64,000 nt of DNA from an uncultured Bacilli bacterium. GTDB taxonomy: Bacteria; Bacillota_I; Bacilli_A; RF39; UBA660. Positions within the stretch are counted from its first letter, which is position 1. Each line of letters starts with the position of its first letter. The notes beneath the pieces are model-generated. The model saw only the letters and a program-made list of their open reading frames with translations. It was not told the DNA's origin and searched no databases. The translations under genes and the position numbers were made by a program. The stretch lies in the NCBI GenBank assembly GCA_934096295.1, contig CAKOLL010000001.1, positions 62,001 to 126,000 on the forward strand, read 5' to 3'. Below, piece after piece: positions 54,490 through 64,000 of the stretch.

Positions 54490-56571
54490 CTACCCAATAC
54501 TTATTTTAACTGTACTACCTATATCTTCTGGATTTGTTATTATTAATAAATCATTCTTTATTTCATAATTTAAATCCTTAGAAATATCATTTATAACAAT
54601 ATCTTCTTTCAATAAGTCTGTTTTACTATCATATTTAAACACATGTAATAAGTTTTTACCATCAATACTTAAGTATACTCTGTTTTCCATAGCAATATAT
54701 TTATATTCATCACTTACTATTTTACCTTTTAAATCATATATTAAGTATCTATCACTATTTTTAACCATTAAATAATTATGCGAATATTTTACAATTTCAT
54801 AGTTAGTATGAATGTCTTTGGTTATTTCATTTCCTTTTGTATCAAATAAATGATATGTACCATCACTTCTTTTAATTACATAATTATTATCTAAAAACTT
54901 AAATGATTCATTTATTACTTTATCATTTTCTTTATCTTTAAAGCCAGTTATTCCTTTGATGCCATTAGTGGTAATATTTATAACTCCATATGAGTCACTC
55001 GTATTTTTGGCAACAACTTGTGTTCCTGCAGTTGTTATAAAACTTATTGTTTCATCAATTAAATGATATCCGGCATCTACACTTTTATATGTTGCTATCT
55101 TTTTATTATTTTTTAAATCCCAAAGGATAATATTATCATTAGCATTTGGACTCTTTGTATCTGTTATAAACACATAAGAATTGTTATAAATTGGTAGATA
55201 ACCATTTTCTAATTCTTTATCAGGAGTAAAAATATTACTTTCTTTTGCTAAGAAACAATTTTGTAATTCTTTTGTAGACTCATCAATGTCATTAGCATAT
55301 TCACATTTATATGATCCTAATAGATTTGTTTTTTCTTCATCACTATAAAAATATAATTTACCTGCGAAATAGCTAATATATGATATATTCTTATTTACTT
55401 TACCTTCATTTAAATCTACTTTTGTATAATCTTCATTATATTCTATACGCATTGTATTATTTGTTACCACTATATTAAAGGCTTCTTCTTTTCCTGTTTG
55501 ACGTAGATTATCATTAAATATTAACTTTGTATTATAAGAATCAGATGTAATTCTTATTCCTTCAATATTCATTTTGTTACCAGTAGAGTCATATATAAAT
55601 AACTTTTTACTAGATGCAGCAATGATATAATTACTTGCAAATCTTATGTAGTCATATCCATTATCTACGATGACTTCACCATTATAATTATAAACATAGT
55701 AATCATTATTTACTTTAACACTAATATTATTATCATCATATGACATTATTTTACCAGGGACGGTTTTACTTACATTTTCTCCGGAAAAATCTATAATCTT
55801 ATAATTTCCATTAGTTGCTACGACTAGGTTTTTAGTATCTTCGATATATCCCATGTATTCATATGTATCTTTGAATGCTTCTTCTGGTGATGGATCAAAA
55901 CTTAATAGTTTATAATTATTATTCTTCTTTACAATGACATAATTATCTTTTACTTCTTTTACTAGGCTATAAGTTTCTACTTTTTTATTAGCTTTAAAAT
56001 CGTAAAGGATTACATCACCTTTTTCTTTAGTTTCATCATCATATATGAATACATATTGATTTTTTAAAATGTCTGTTCTAATATTAACTGGTAGACCTGA
56101 TTCATAAACTTTTTTGTTTTCATCAAAATTATCTTCATTGCTAAAATATGCTACATAACAAAGATTTTCATTTTTATTAGTACATTCATAGCTACCTAAT
56201 TCGTTTTTATTACTATCTATAAATATTAGTTTACCATCTTCATACTTATAATTATCTTTTTCTATTACCACGGTTGGTTCTTTATAATTATCTTTATTAT
56301 CATCTTTTTTTAATACTAAAAAATATATTAATACAAAAGCTATTATTAATACCACTAAAACTATACTTACGATTATTATAATCTTAGTTTTTTTACTTAA
56401 AGAACTCCATTTACTTGGCTTTTTTTGTTTTGTTTGTTTAGGATTTTCTTTAATAGTATTTAAATCATATTGGGTATTAGTTATTTCCTCATTTTCATCA
56501 ATTTCAATAATCTCATTGGTGGGTTTGTTTTCTTCACTTTCATTAATTTCTTTTAATATTTCTTCTTCCAT
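54490..56571 (-). CDS. Anchored KWG/WG-repeat-like protein (long)
   Basis: 693 aa. Acidic cytoplasmic N-terminus (residues 1-65), one transmembrane helix at about 66-90, and a long beta-rich outer region with two similar halves (about 105-390 and 395-690). Units such as NYKLLSFD, NYKIIDFSG, LFIYDSTG and YLIYDLKG resemble KWG/WG repeats, probably beta-propeller-like. It is paralogous to the 53571 protein and precedes it by seven bases, so they are co-transcribed. Possibly surface binding; function unknown. Confidence 0.65.
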   Translation of the reverse strand: MEEEILKEINESEENKPTNEIIEIDENEEITNTQYDLNTIKENPKQTKQKKPSKWSSLSKKTKIIIIVSIVLVVLIIAFVLIYFLVLKKDDNKDNYKEPTVVIEKDNYKYEDGKLIFIDSNKNELGSYECTNKNENLCYVAYFSNEDNFDENKKVYESGLPVNIRTDILKNQYVFIYDDETKEKGDVILYDFKANKKVETYSLVKEVKDNYVIVKKNNNYKLLSFDPSPEEAFKDTYEYMGYIEDTKNLVVATNGNYKIIDFSGENVSKTVPGKIMSYDDNNISVKVNNDYYVYNYNGEVIVDNGYDYIRFASNYIIAASSKKLFIYDSTGNKMNIEGIRITSDSYNTKLIFNDNLRQTGKEEAFNIVVTNNTMRIEYNEDYTKVDLNEGKVNKNISYISYFAGKLYFYSDEEKTNLLGSYKCEYANDIDESTKELQNCFLAKESNIFTPDKELENGYLPIYNNSYVFITDTKSPNANDNIILWDLKNNKKIATYKSVDAGYHLIDETISFITTAGTQVVAKNTSDSYGVINITTNGIKGITGFKDKENDKVINESFKFLDNNYVIKRSDGTYHLFDTKGNEITKDIHTNYEIVKYSHNYLMVKNSDRYLIYDLKGKIVSDEYKYIAMENRVYLSIDGKNLLHVFKYDSKTDLLKEDIVINDISKDLNYEIKNDLLIITNPEDIGSTVKISIG

Positions 56572-56627
56572 GTTTACCTCCGTAATATAATAAAATTATA
56601 ACACATAATAAAAGATACTTACAAGAC

Positions 56628-57389
56628 TTATTTGTTCTTAAAGTCTTGATACCAATCATTTAATTTATTTTTTGTATCATTTAGTATTTTGCTACTATTA
56701 CCAGTTATAAAATTTAGAGCATTTTTACTATATAATAATAGTTCGTCTTTAGCTTCAATAATTGAATTGTAGTTTTCATCACCTAAAGCTTCTTTGGCAA
56801 AATTATTAATATCGTTAGCACTATCTTTTATTATTTGACTAGCTTTTTTATAAGCCTTAGATGTTGTTGCAGAAATCGTTTCTTTATATCCAGGGGATTT
56901 TTCTTCAAGAGTTGTATCTATTTTATTAGCTAACTTTAATACCTCAGTTTTACCTTTTTCAGTAAGTTCATTAAATGTTACACCTTTAATAGTACCATCA
57001 TAGAATAAAAAATCGACGATAGATATAAAAGTTGCTTTGGCTTTCTTAGAAAAATCTTTATCATTAGCATTTTTATTAATGTTATTAAGAGAACTATTTA
57101 GTTCACTAATTACTAAGTTATCTTTACTACTTAAGCTTGTAGAATCTTCTTTTTTAGGTATATCTTTATTATTTGTAGTGGATTCTTTATTAGAATCGTT
57201 ATTATTATTGTCATCATTATCAGGTGTATTTATTTTTTCATTGCTTTTTATTTCGTTTTTATCTACCTCGTTTGGGCGTTGTTCTTCGAAAGTCTCTTTA
57301 GATGATAATCGCCCTATAAGGATACCCGTTGTTAGTAATAAAACTGCACTAACAATACTTAATATTATTATAATTTTTTTATTATCCAT
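56628..57389 (-). CDS. Anchored extracellular protein, acidic and Asn-rich
   Basis: 253 aa. Signal anchor at residues 5-27, then a long polar linker (about 30-95, Asn/Asp/Lys/Ser). A helical domain follows (about 100-253) with no cysteines. Not recognised. AGGAG ribosome site. It sits between the prepilin peptidase and the KWG-like genes, so it may be part of the surface apparatus. Confidence 0.6.
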   Translation of the reverse strand: MDNKKIIIILSIVSAVLLLTTGILIGRLSSKETFEEQRPNEVDKNEIKSNEKINTPDNDDNNNNDSNKESTTNNKDIPKKEDSTSLSSKDNLVISELNSSLNNINKNANDKDFSKKAKATFISIVDFLFYDGTIKGVTFNELTEKGKTEVLKLANKIDTTLEEKSPGYKETISATTSKAYKKASQIIKDSANDINNFAKEALGDENYNSIIEAKDELLLYSKNALNFITGNSSKILNDTKNKLNDWYQDFKNK

Positions 57390-57400
57390 TTTGTACTCCT

Positions 57401-58156
57401 TTATATATTAAATAAAAACATTAGTAAATTGTTGAATTTATCAAATTGAAAAAACACAATAAATAATGCTCCGGCGAGAAATGGTCCGTATGGAAACTCA
57501 TGACTCTTCATTATTTTAACACTAGCAACAGCATATGGTAAAGCTAAAAATGTAGAAAGCACTAAAGATGTTACTCCGAGTTTAAGTCCTAAAATCAATC
57601 CCATGATAAAAGAAAACTTGATATCTCCCCCACCTAAAGAGTCTTTTTTTAGTAAAGTTGAACCAATTTGTTCAATTAACATCATTAATGAAAACATAGC
57701 AATTCCTGAAATAATACTAGTTAATACATTATTAAAATCAAAATAAACAAATTTTAATATAATTACTAATATAATAGTTACCACTAACGGGGAATCTAAA
57801 ATTATCATATATTTAAAATCACTAATAAATATTATAATCATTAAAGATATAACAATTAAAGATATAAAAAAGTTATATCCAATTGGAAAATTTAGAGATG
57901 CAAGTAGAAATAATAAACCCGTGATTAGTTCTACGAAAAAGTAATCAGCACTTATTTTATTTCCACATTTACTACATTTTCCTTTTTGAAAAATAAATGA
58001 GAAAAGAGGTATTAAATTATACCACTTTAATGTAATACCGCATGAATCACATTTACTTCTCGATTTAATTATATCTTCTTTTTTGGGCAGTCTCGTTCCT
58101 ACTACTAGATAGAAAGAACCTAAGATAGTGCCTAATATAAACCAAAATACTTGCAT
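57401..58156 (-). CDS. Prepilin peptidase (PilD/ComC)
   Basis: 251 aa from the ATG at 58156; a GTG nine bases upstream lies inside the ribosome site. It has the cysteine pairs CDSCG and CSKCG near residues 37-72, then multiple helices. Catalytic Asp residues are in FISDFKYMIILD and in SLGGGDIKFSFIMG. It cleaves and N-methylates type IV prepilins; the three pilin-like genes at 34536-36649 are its likely substrates. Confidence 0.93.
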   Translation of the reverse strand: MQVFWFILGTILGSFYLVVGTRLPKKEDIIKSRSKCDSCGITLKWYNLIPLFSFIFQKGKCSKCGNKISADYFFVELITGLLFLLASLNFPIGYNFFISLIVISLMIIIFISDFKYMIILDSPLVVTIILVIILKFVYFDFNNVLTSIISGIAMFSLMMLIEQIGSTLLKKDSLGGGDIKFSFIMGLILGLKLGVTSLVLSTFLALPYAVASVKIMKSHEFPYGPFLAGALFIVFFQFDKFNNLLMFLFNI

Positions 58157-58165
58157 AAAACCCAC

Positions 58166-59734
58166 CTAACTATTTTGAATTTGTGAATACATACCGAACA
58201 TTGGCATGATTACAGCAATTATTATTCCTCCGACTACTACAGCTAAAACAGCAATCATTACAGGTTCAATAAATGCTTTTAAACTATTAATTGTATTTTT
58301 GTGTAGCCCTTGATAATACTCACTAACTTTTTGCATCATTTCTGCTAGTTCACCAGTTGATTCACCAGTAACTATCATGTAATAAGCAACATCAGGGATG
58401 GCCCAATGATCTTTAAAGGCATCACTTATTTTATCTCCCTTTACAATATTTTGAACTGTTTTATATAGAATTGATTTGTATATTTCATTATTGGTAATTC
58501 TACTTAAGATATCCATACTTTCAGTAATGTAAACATTGTTCTTTAAAAGAGATGCAAATGTTTTTGAAAATATTGTAAGTTCGTTATATATTATAACATC
58601 TTTTACGACAGGGATGTGCATAAAAAATATTTGCATACTAGTTCTAAATGCTTTAACTCTTTTATATAAGAATGAAATTAATACAACAATTAAGCCAATA
58701 ACAGCTATTACAATAAACCAATAATTTTGAACAAATGAACTTACCCCTATTACAATTTTGGTTATACCTGTTACTTCTGCTCCTTGTTGCTCATAAATTT
58801 GGATAAATTGAGGTACTACATATACCATTATAAATACTATAACTGCTAGAGAGAATACCATTACGATAGCAGGATATGTCATGGCACTCTTCATTTGTTT
58901 TTTTGTTTCATCTATTTCAGTATAATATGACGCCATATCATCTAATGTTTCAATTAATGTTCCACTGGCTTCAGCGGCCTTAATCATGTTTATTAATAAT
59001 GCTGGAAACATATTGCCTTGTTTTTCTAGGGCTGCACTAAAGTTTTCTCCAAGAGTAAGTTCATAAGAAATAGCTTTAAAAGCGGTTTCTCTAGCTTTAT
59101 TACCTTTCATTTGATTAGTTAAAATTTTAACTGATTCATTTAATGTTAAGCCTGCTTTTAAATATGTAGATAATTGAGTTAACCAAAATATTAAATCTTT
59201 GGTTTTCATCTTTTTACCTAAGAATGATGAATCTTTATAAATAAAATCAAGTAATGGTGATGTTTTAATAACATATACATCATAACCTTCATTTAACAAA
59301 TATGCATTTATATCTAGTTTACTTAAACCATTCATTGTTCCAGTAGTAATTTTTCCTGTACTTTCACGAACCTTATAGAAATATACATGGGGATCTCTGC
59401 TCCTTGTTGCTCCGGCAGTTTGTAAATCTACGAGTAGTTCCTTTTTTTGTTCTTCTAATTTTGCTAATGTTTTTTGACTATACTTATATACTTTTTCTTT
59501 TTTTACTTTTTTCTTAGTTCTTTCGTATATTTTTTCTTCTTGAGTTACAAAGGCTTGTTTTGTGGTTTGATATGTTCTATCAACTTTATAACTAGCACTG
59601 TTATATAAATCTACCCATAGATCAAATCCTACATATTTTAGACCTATCCATGTATATTTAATTATATTTAATATGATTACAAAAGGACTTATTAATATTT
59701 CTAAAATGTTTGTCTTGTTAGTACTTTCACTCAT
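58166..59734 (-). CDS. Type IV pilus/type II secretion platform protein (PilC/ComGB-like)
   Basis: 522 aa from the ATG at 59734, with GAGGG upstream. An N-terminal extension of about 170 residues, with one hydrophobic stretch near 10-30 and a basic coiled stretch, precedes two T2SSF domains (about 180-310 and 380-500). The motifs LSTYLKAGLTLNESVKIL, AAEASGTLIETLDDMA and TGESTGELAEMMQKVSEYY are typical. No ATPase gene (PilB/ComGA) is in the window. Confidence 0.92.
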   Translation of the reverse strand: MSESTNKTNILEILISPFVIILNIIKYTWIGLKYVGFDLWVDLYNSASYKVDRTYQTTKQAFVTQEEKIYERTKKKVKKEKVYKYSQKTLAKLEEQKKELLVDLQTAGATRSRDPHVYFYKVRESTGKITTGTMNGLSKLDINAYLLNEGYDVYVIKTSPLLDFIYKDSSFLGKKMKTKDLIFWLTQLSTYLKAGLTLNESVKILTNQMKGNKARETAFKAISYELTLGENFSAALEKQGNMFPALLINMIKAAEASGTLIETLDDMASYYTEIDETKKQMKSAMTYPAIVMVFSLAVIVFIMVYVVPQFIQIYEQQGAEVTGITKIVIGVSSFVQNYWFIVIAVIGLIVVLISFLYKRVKAFRTSMQIFFMHIPVVKDVIIYNELTIFSKTFASLLKNNVYITESMDILSRITNNEIYKSILYKTVQNIVKGDKISDAFKDHWAIPDVAYYMIVTGESTGELAEMMQKVSEYYQGLHKNTINSLKAFIEPVMIAVLAVVVGGIIIAVIMPMFGMYSQIQNS

Positions 59735-59831
59735 ATAAACACCCTCTACTATATTTAAGTATACCAAATTTAATTTCTAATTACAATCAATTATTTAATT
59801 TTTTTACATATAATTATATAGGTGAGTGTAT

Positions 59832-60104
59832 ATGTTTGGTACAAATATTGCCCGTGGTGCTTTAAGTTTTTCAAAAGTATTATCTGGTATTTCTAAAGGT
59901 CTAGGAATTGTAAATCAAGCTATTCCCATTTATAAAGAAATTAAACCAATGATATCAAATGCTAGAAAAGTTATTGATATTGCTAAAGAATTTAATAAAA
60001 CTAATAATCTTAAAACTATTGATGTTTCTGAAAAAAAAGAAGTAGTAAAAAAGAATATTACTACTTCAACAATAAATAATTCTAATCCTGTTTTCTTTCA
60101 ATAA
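59832..60104 (+). CDS. YqfQ/VrrA-like small protein
   Basis: 90 aa from the ATG at 59832, behind AGGTGAG. Residues 1-55 form a hydrophobic/amphipathic start (ARGALSFSKVLSGISKGLG...KPMISNARK) and the tail is Lys/Thr/Asn-rich. In B. subtilis yqfQ lies in the dnaG-sigA-trmK region, as here. It overlaps the trmK 3' end (convergent). Function unknown. Confidence 0.6.
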   Translation: MFGTNIARGALSFSKVLSGISKGLGIVNQAIPIYKEIKPMISNARKVIDIAKEFNKTNNLKTIDVSEKKEVVKKNITTSTINNSNPVFFQ

Positions 60105-60687
60105 TATTTATATACTCAAGGTACTTTGTAGATTTTGATTTTTCATATAACTCTTTATATTTAGATAATAAATATTTTTTGTAATCTTCATCATTACTTA
60201 AACCTACGAGTAAATCATATTTATTTAAATTATCTTTTCCCTTTTCATATTTAATTATATTATAATAAATGTTTTTTTCTATTATAACTATTTCTTTTTT
60301 GATTTTATAATTTATTTTTTGCATAAACTCCCTTAGGTCAGGGACATTTTTATGACTAGAAATTATTAATTTATTAGGTACGATATCGCTATCTAATATT
60401 TTTTCTATAGTTTTTGTACCTACCCCAGATATTACTGCCATATCATATTTTTCTTGAATATTTTTAAAACCATCACTTAATATTAACTTTATTTTATCTT
60501 CAAGGGCAAATTTTTTTAAATTATTTTTGGCATATTTTAAAACTTGCGATGAGATATCACTACCTACGACATTTTTAGTTATATTATTCTTATATAAATA
60601 AATTGGTAAGTATGCATGATCTGTACCGATATCTAAAACAGAAGCATCCTTGTCAACTAAGGATGCTAAAGCTTCTATTCTATTCAT
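60082..60687 (-). CDS. trmK: tRNA (adenine22-N1)-methyltransferase TrmK
   Basis: 201 aa. SAM motif LDIGTDHAYLPIYLYK near residue 20 and the family block AVISGVGTKTIEKIL near residue 84. It methylates A22 of tRNA-Ser and others. The ATG overlaps the rpoD stop. Confidence 0.93.
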   Translation of the reverse strand: MNRIEALASLVDKDASVLDIGTDHAYLPIYLYKNNITKNVVGSDISSQVLKYAKNNLKKFALEDKIKLILSDGFKNIQEKYDMAVISGVGTKTIEKILDSDIVPNKLIISSHKNVPDLREFMQKINYKIKKEIVIIEKNIYYNIIKYEKGKDNLNKYDLLVGLSNDEDYKKYLLSKYKELYEKSKSTKYLEYINIIERKQD

Positions 60688-61787
60688 TCTTCTAAAAAGT
60701 CCTTTAGTTTTTTAGCTCGTGATGGATGTCTTAACTTTCTTAATGCTTTGGCTTCAATTTGTCTTATACGTTCTCTGGTTACATTGAATTTCTTTCCAAC
60801 CTCTTCTAGAGTATGACAAGTACCATCAATAAGTCCAAATCTTAATTCTAATACTTCTTGTTCTCTAGCTTGCAAAGACATTAATACTTCTTTTATTTCT
60901 TCTTTTAATATTTCATTTTCTGTATATTCCTCTGGACTTAAACTAGATTCATCTTTTAGAAAATCCCCTAGATGTGAGTCATCTTCTTCTCCGATTGGGG
61001 TTTCCAAAGAAACTGGTTCTTGACTAATTTTTAATACTTCACGTACTTTATCTACTCCAACACCCATTTTTTTAGCTATTTCTTCTTCAGTAGGTTCACG
61101 ATTTAATTCTAGAGTCAATTGTCTTTGAACTCTACTCATTTTGTTAATTGTTTCAACCATATGAACTGGAACACGAATAGTTCTTGCTTGGTCTGCTAGA
61201 GCTCTAGTTATGGCTTGTCTAATCCACCATGTTGCATATGTTGAAAATTTATATCCTTTGTCATAATCAAATTTTTCAACAGCTTTCATAAGACCTATAT
61301 TACCTTCTTGTATTAAGTCTAAGAATAAAAGTCCACGTCCAACATATCTTTTAGCTATTGATACAACTAAACGTAAGTTAGATTCTGCTAAAATTCTTTT
61401 AGCTTCTGGGTCATCTAAGGCTACTCTTTTTGATATTTCCATTTCTTCTTCTGAAGATAAAAGTGATATTCTACCAATTTCCTTTAAATACATTCTAACT
61501 GGGTCATTAATATTAACATCTTTAGTTATATCTTCATCACTTAATATTTCTTCTTCAACTGGTTTTTCTTTTATTCTGGCTTCTCCGGATGATGTATCAA
61601 CATCAGCTTCTGCAATTACAGCAATATTGTTTTCTACTAATTTGTTATATAAATTATCTAGGGCATCATTATCAATATCTAAGCCTTTTAGTTCTAGGGC
61701 TAACTCTTCATAAGTAATAAAACCTTTTTCTTTTCCTTTTATTATTAAGTTATTTTCTCTTTCTTCTAATGTTTTAATTTGTTCCAT
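60684..61787 (-). CDS. rpoD: RNA polymerase primary sigma factor (SigA/RpoD)
   Basis: 367 aa, typical for Firmicutes. Region 1.1 at residues 1-80, region 1.2 DPVRMYLKEIGRI, region 2 with KRYVGRGLLFLDLIQEGN and the -10-recognising YKFSTYATWWIRQAI, region 3, and region 4 TLEEVGKKFNVTRERIRQIE with HPSRA. It directs housekeeping transcription, consistent with TTGACA/TATAAT promoters in the window. It shares its first base with the dnaG stop. Confidence 0.98.
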   Translation of the reverse strand: MEQIKTLEERENNLIIKGKEKGFITYEELALELKGLDIDNDALDNLYNKLVENNIAVIAEADVDTSSGEARIKEKPVEEEILSDEDITKDVNINDPVRMYLKEIGRISLLSSEEEMEISKRVALDDPEAKRILAESNLRLVVSIAKRYVGRGLLFLDLIQEGNIGLMKAVEKFDYDKGYKFSTYATWWIRQAITRALADQARTIRVPVHMVETINKMSRVQRQLTLELNREPTEEEIAKKMGVGVDKVREVLKISQEPVSLETPIGEEDDSHLGDFLKDESSLSPEEYTENEILKEEIKEVLMSLQAREQEVLELRFGLIDGTCHTLEEVGKKFNVTRERIRQIEAKALRKLRHPSRAKKLKDFLEE

Positions 61788-63526
61788 TATTCACACTTCC
61801 TTTTTAAATCAATTAACTTTTTAACCAATTCCTCTTTTTTAGTTTGGTCAAGTTCACTAGCAATTAATCCTTTTACCTTGATTATTTCATCTTTTTTATA
61901 AATATCTAATATTGCTTTTACACAAGAATTAAATTCATCATCACTTATTGAAGTATTTCCATTTTCACTTAAAATTTGTTGTAAAAATTCGTATTCATCT
62001 TCCTTATCTATTAAAATTGTTGTAAAGTCTGCAACATCGATATTTTCACTACGGGCATAATAAACTATCTCACTGGCAAGAACTCGTTCCATCCTTTCTT
62101 TAAAATAACCTAAAGTATTTTTATACATATTAATATACTTGTTATCCATAAGCATGTAGTATAATACTTTGTGACTTGCTTTTTGATATTTTGTTAATTT
62201 AACTTTTTTTAGATTTTCATTTTCACTTACACGCTCAATCTTTTTAGGTGCCTCTTTTAAATTAGTTTTTAAAACATCAATATCAATTGCATAATCTTTG
62301 CTTATTTTAGATAAAATTATCTCTTTTGTCAAGTCATCTTGGTTATTTATACTATTAATAACCTCTTTAACATAGGTTATTAAATCTTCCATGTTACTTA
62401 AATTTTTATTTCTTTTTAAGAATTCTATTTTAAAATCAATATATTTTATAGCATTATTGATATTATTTTGCATGGCTTCAATGCCAAATTTTTCTAGGTA
62501 TTCGTCTGGATCTTTGGCTCCGCTTAGACGGATTACTTTGGTATCTATTCCATGATTAATTAACGTCTCTCCATTTTTAACGGTTGCATCTTCTCCGGCA
62601 GAATCATTATCAAGCATTAATATTATTGGTACTCTAAGCCTTTTTAAAATATCTATTTGTTCATTTGATAATGCTACCCCCATTAGGGCTATGACATTTT
62701 TAAATCCTTTAGCACTCATTTTAATAGCATCCATATTACCTTCTACTACTATGGCGCATTTGTTATCTCTAATATAATTTTTAGCATTATGATAGTTAAA
62801 TAGTAAACTACTTTTCTTAAATATTTCTGTTTCTTTGGTATTTAAATATTTGGCAGTGTTATTCTCACCATTAAAAATTCTGCCTGTAAAACCTACGACT
62901 TCTCCTTTTAAGTTTTCGATGGGAATAACTATTCTATTTATAAATGTATCATAAATATTTTCATTTACTTTATTAATTAATCCTAATTTATTTAATGTAT
63001 CTACATCCCATTTTTTTTTAGATGCTAGTTTAAAAAATGTATCTTTAGATTCACCAGCATATCCTAGTTTAAATTCTTTTATAATATCTTCTGTTATACC
63101 TCGTTTAAGTAAATATTCTCTAGCTTTGGTGCCATCAATAGTATTTATGTTATTCAAATAATATTTCATGGCATAATCATATATTTCATAATCTTTGCTA
63201 TATTTATTATCTGTATTTGTTTCATAATTATAGTTTTTTAAATTATAACCAATTTTTTTAGCAACAATATTTAATGCTTCTACAAAAGAAACATTTTCAT
63301 ATTTCATAATGAATGAAAATACGTTTCCACCAGTTCGACATGTAAAACAGTTAAATATTTGTTTTTCTGGGGATATTATTAAAGATGGAGAGTGATCACT
63401 ATGAAAAGGACATAAGGCCACATAGTTTTTTCCTTTTTGTGAAACTTGTAAATAGCCTGATATAATGTCCACGATATTTGTTCTACTTCTTATTTCATTA
63501 ATTTCTTCATTACTTATATAAGCCAT
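61787..63526 (-). CDS. dnaG: DNA primase
   Basis: 579 aa from the ATG at 63526 (MAYISNEEIN), behind AGGGG; a longer reading frame would begin inside the promoter. The zinc-binding domain has CPFHSDHSPSLIISPEKQIFNCFTC near residue 37 (shown by its Cys/His pattern). TOPRIM has VVEGNMDAIKM near 260 and MLDNDSAGED near 309. The C-terminal helicase-binding part is divergent. It makes RNA primers at the replication fork. First gene of the dnaG-rpoD-trmK macromolecular-synthesis operon. Confidence 0.97.
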   Translation of the reverse strand: MAYISNEEINEIRSRTNIVDIISGYLQVSQKGKNYVALCPFHSDHSPSLIISPEKQIFNCFTCRTGGNVFSFIMKYENVSFVEALNIVAKKIGYNLKNYNYETNTDNKYSKDYEIYDYAMKYYLNNINTIDGTKAREYLLKRGITEDIIKEFKLGYAGESKDTFFKLASKKKWDVDTLNKLGLINKVNENIYDTFINRIVIPIENLKGEVVGFTGRIFNGENNTAKYLNTKETEIFKKSSLLFNYHNAKNYIRDNKCAIVVEGNMDAIKMSAKGFKNVIALMGVALSNEQIDILKRLRVPIILMLDNDSAGEDATVKNGETLINHGIDTKVIRLSGAKDPDEYLEKFGIEAMQNNINNAIKYIDFKIEFLKRNKNLSNMEDLITYVKEVINSINNQDDLTKEIILSKISKDYAIDIDVLKTNLKEAPKKIERVSENENLKKVKLTKYQKASHKVLYYMLMDNKYINMYKNTLGYFKERMERVLASEIVYYARSENIDVADFTTILIDKEDEYEFLQQILSENGNTSISDDEFNSCVKAILDIYKKDEIIKVKGLIASELDQTKKEELVKKLIDLKRKCE

Positions 63527-63563
63527 AACATTCCCCTTTATCCCCTTGTTAAAAATCGTACCT

Positions 63564-63592
63564 ATTATAACACTATTTCTTATAATTTGCAA
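63564..63592 (-). promoter_or_regulatory. Promoter of dnaG-rpoD-trmK
   Basis: TTGCAA (63592-63587), 17-base spacer, TATAAT (63569-63564) with an extended -10 TG. Transcription would begin about 30 bases before dnaG. Confidence 0.75.
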
Positions 63593-63662
63593 ACAATTTC
63601 ACGCAAATTATTTATTTTTTTGTCGATTAGTTACTTTTCACTGTTTTTTAATATGATTCATA

Positions 63663-63694
63663 ACAAAAAGAATAATCCTTAACAGATTATCCTG
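63663..63694 (-). terminator. Terminator of the right-edge gene
   Basis: GGATAATC pairs with GATTATTC around a small loop, followed by five T residues on the minus strand. Confidence 0.75.
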
Positions 63695-63701
63695 AGGTTT
63701 A

Positions 63702-64000
63702 TTAAATATTAAACTTTTTAGATAGAAATTGGTTATATATTATACTTGCAATGGCAATACTTAATATCATTCCATAGTAAACATTAATAAAATGCATAAA
63801 TATAAAACCTAATATGCCAATTGCTAATCCATAAATTAACATTGATTTTTTTAACATTGGACTTTTATTAGACCAATTAGAAATTAATAATAAGGATAAA
63901 ATGGCATTACCTGATGTAAGAAATGAATATTCTTTAAATATTATGCTTAATATTACAAAAATAGATATTCCCGATGCACTTATAAGATATTTGTAATTGT
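63702..64000 (-). CDS. Multi-span membrane protein (3' end only)
   Basis: Runs in from the right edge; stop TAA at 63702-63704. The visible 98 residues hold three or four hydrophobic helices (ISIFVILSIIF, AILSLLLISNW, MLIYGLAIGILGFIFM, MILSIAIASIIY) with short basic loops. No family recognised. The reading frame is open to the end of the window. Confidence 0.6.
   Translation of the reverse strand, partial: NYKYLISASGISIFVILSIIFKEYSFLTSGNAILSLLLISNWSNKSPMLKKSMLIYGLAIGILGFIFMHFINVYYGMILSIAIASIIYNQFLSKKFNI

Overview
The window is AT-rich DNA (roughly 27-30% G+C by eye) from a low-GC Firmicute. UGA is read as stop, so this is not a code-4 mollicute. The set of genes hrcA-grpE-dnaK-dnaJ with a CIRCE operator, the L21 leader, prp between rplU and rpmA, spoIVFA/spoIVFB, spoVID/ysxE, ylbJ, mreCD, comEA/comEC and dnaG-rpoD-trmK points to a spore-forming or formerly spore-forming member of the Bacilli. 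A small-genome gut lineage of the RF39/Erysipelotrichales type is my inference. Most genes lie on the minus strand.

Layout. 1-410: left edge with the start of a type III toxin gene and its tandem-pseudoknot antitoxin RNA. 415-3023: a ZIP metal transporter and two unknown genes. 3495-6194: two membrane proteins. 6287-13506: heat-shock operon hrcA-grpE-dnaK, with tldD-tldE placed before dnaJ. 13671-16946: trmB, a large surface protein and small unknown genes. 16978-20786: rpmA, prp, rplU, spoIVFB, spoIVFA, mreD, mreC and a SPOR-like protein. 20909-25835: a small membrane protein, recD2, mtaB and unknowns. 25924-29816: a second surface protein, holA and unknowns. 29829-34553: comEC, comEA, a PDZ-Lon protease and a ylbJ-like gene. 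34536-36649: three prepilin-like genes. 36884-39793: spore-coat genes, an orphan antitoxin-like RNA, an Smr protein and a sugar kinase. 39953-45530: a third surface protein, a DUF421 protein, tgt, membrane proteins and rpmB. 45653-48535: an acyltransferase/acyl-CoA ligase/acyltransferase operon. 48600-50160: a small accessory island with a probable type I toxin-antitoxin pair and an Rpn/PD-(D/E)XK protein. 50198-53548: valS and a metallopeptidase behind a T-box. 53571-59734: two KWG-like surface proteins, an unknown anchored protein, prepilin peptidase and a PilC/ComGB-like platform protein. 59832-64000: a YqfQ-like protein, trmK, rpoD, dnaG and a truncated membrane protein.

How the parts fit. 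The window holds core informational genes, fragments of the sporulation programme (pro-sigmaK processing, coat morphogenesis), and an incomplete type IV pilus/competence apparatus: prepilins, PilD, PilC, ComEA and ComEC, but no PilB/ComGA ATPase. Four exported proteins share one C-terminal domain, and one of them is a prepilin-like protein inside the pilin cluster.

Most interesting are the RNA-based toxin-antitoxin elements. Two tandem H-type pseudoknots with compensatory base changes lie between a promoter and a terminator upstream of a CptN/ToxN-like start codon. A third, single copy has its own promoter and terminator but no toxin gene, 36 kb away upstream of spoVID. Separately, a 38-aa hydrophobic peptide gene has an overlapping antisense RNA and near-perfectly complementary mRNA ends, as in type I systems.
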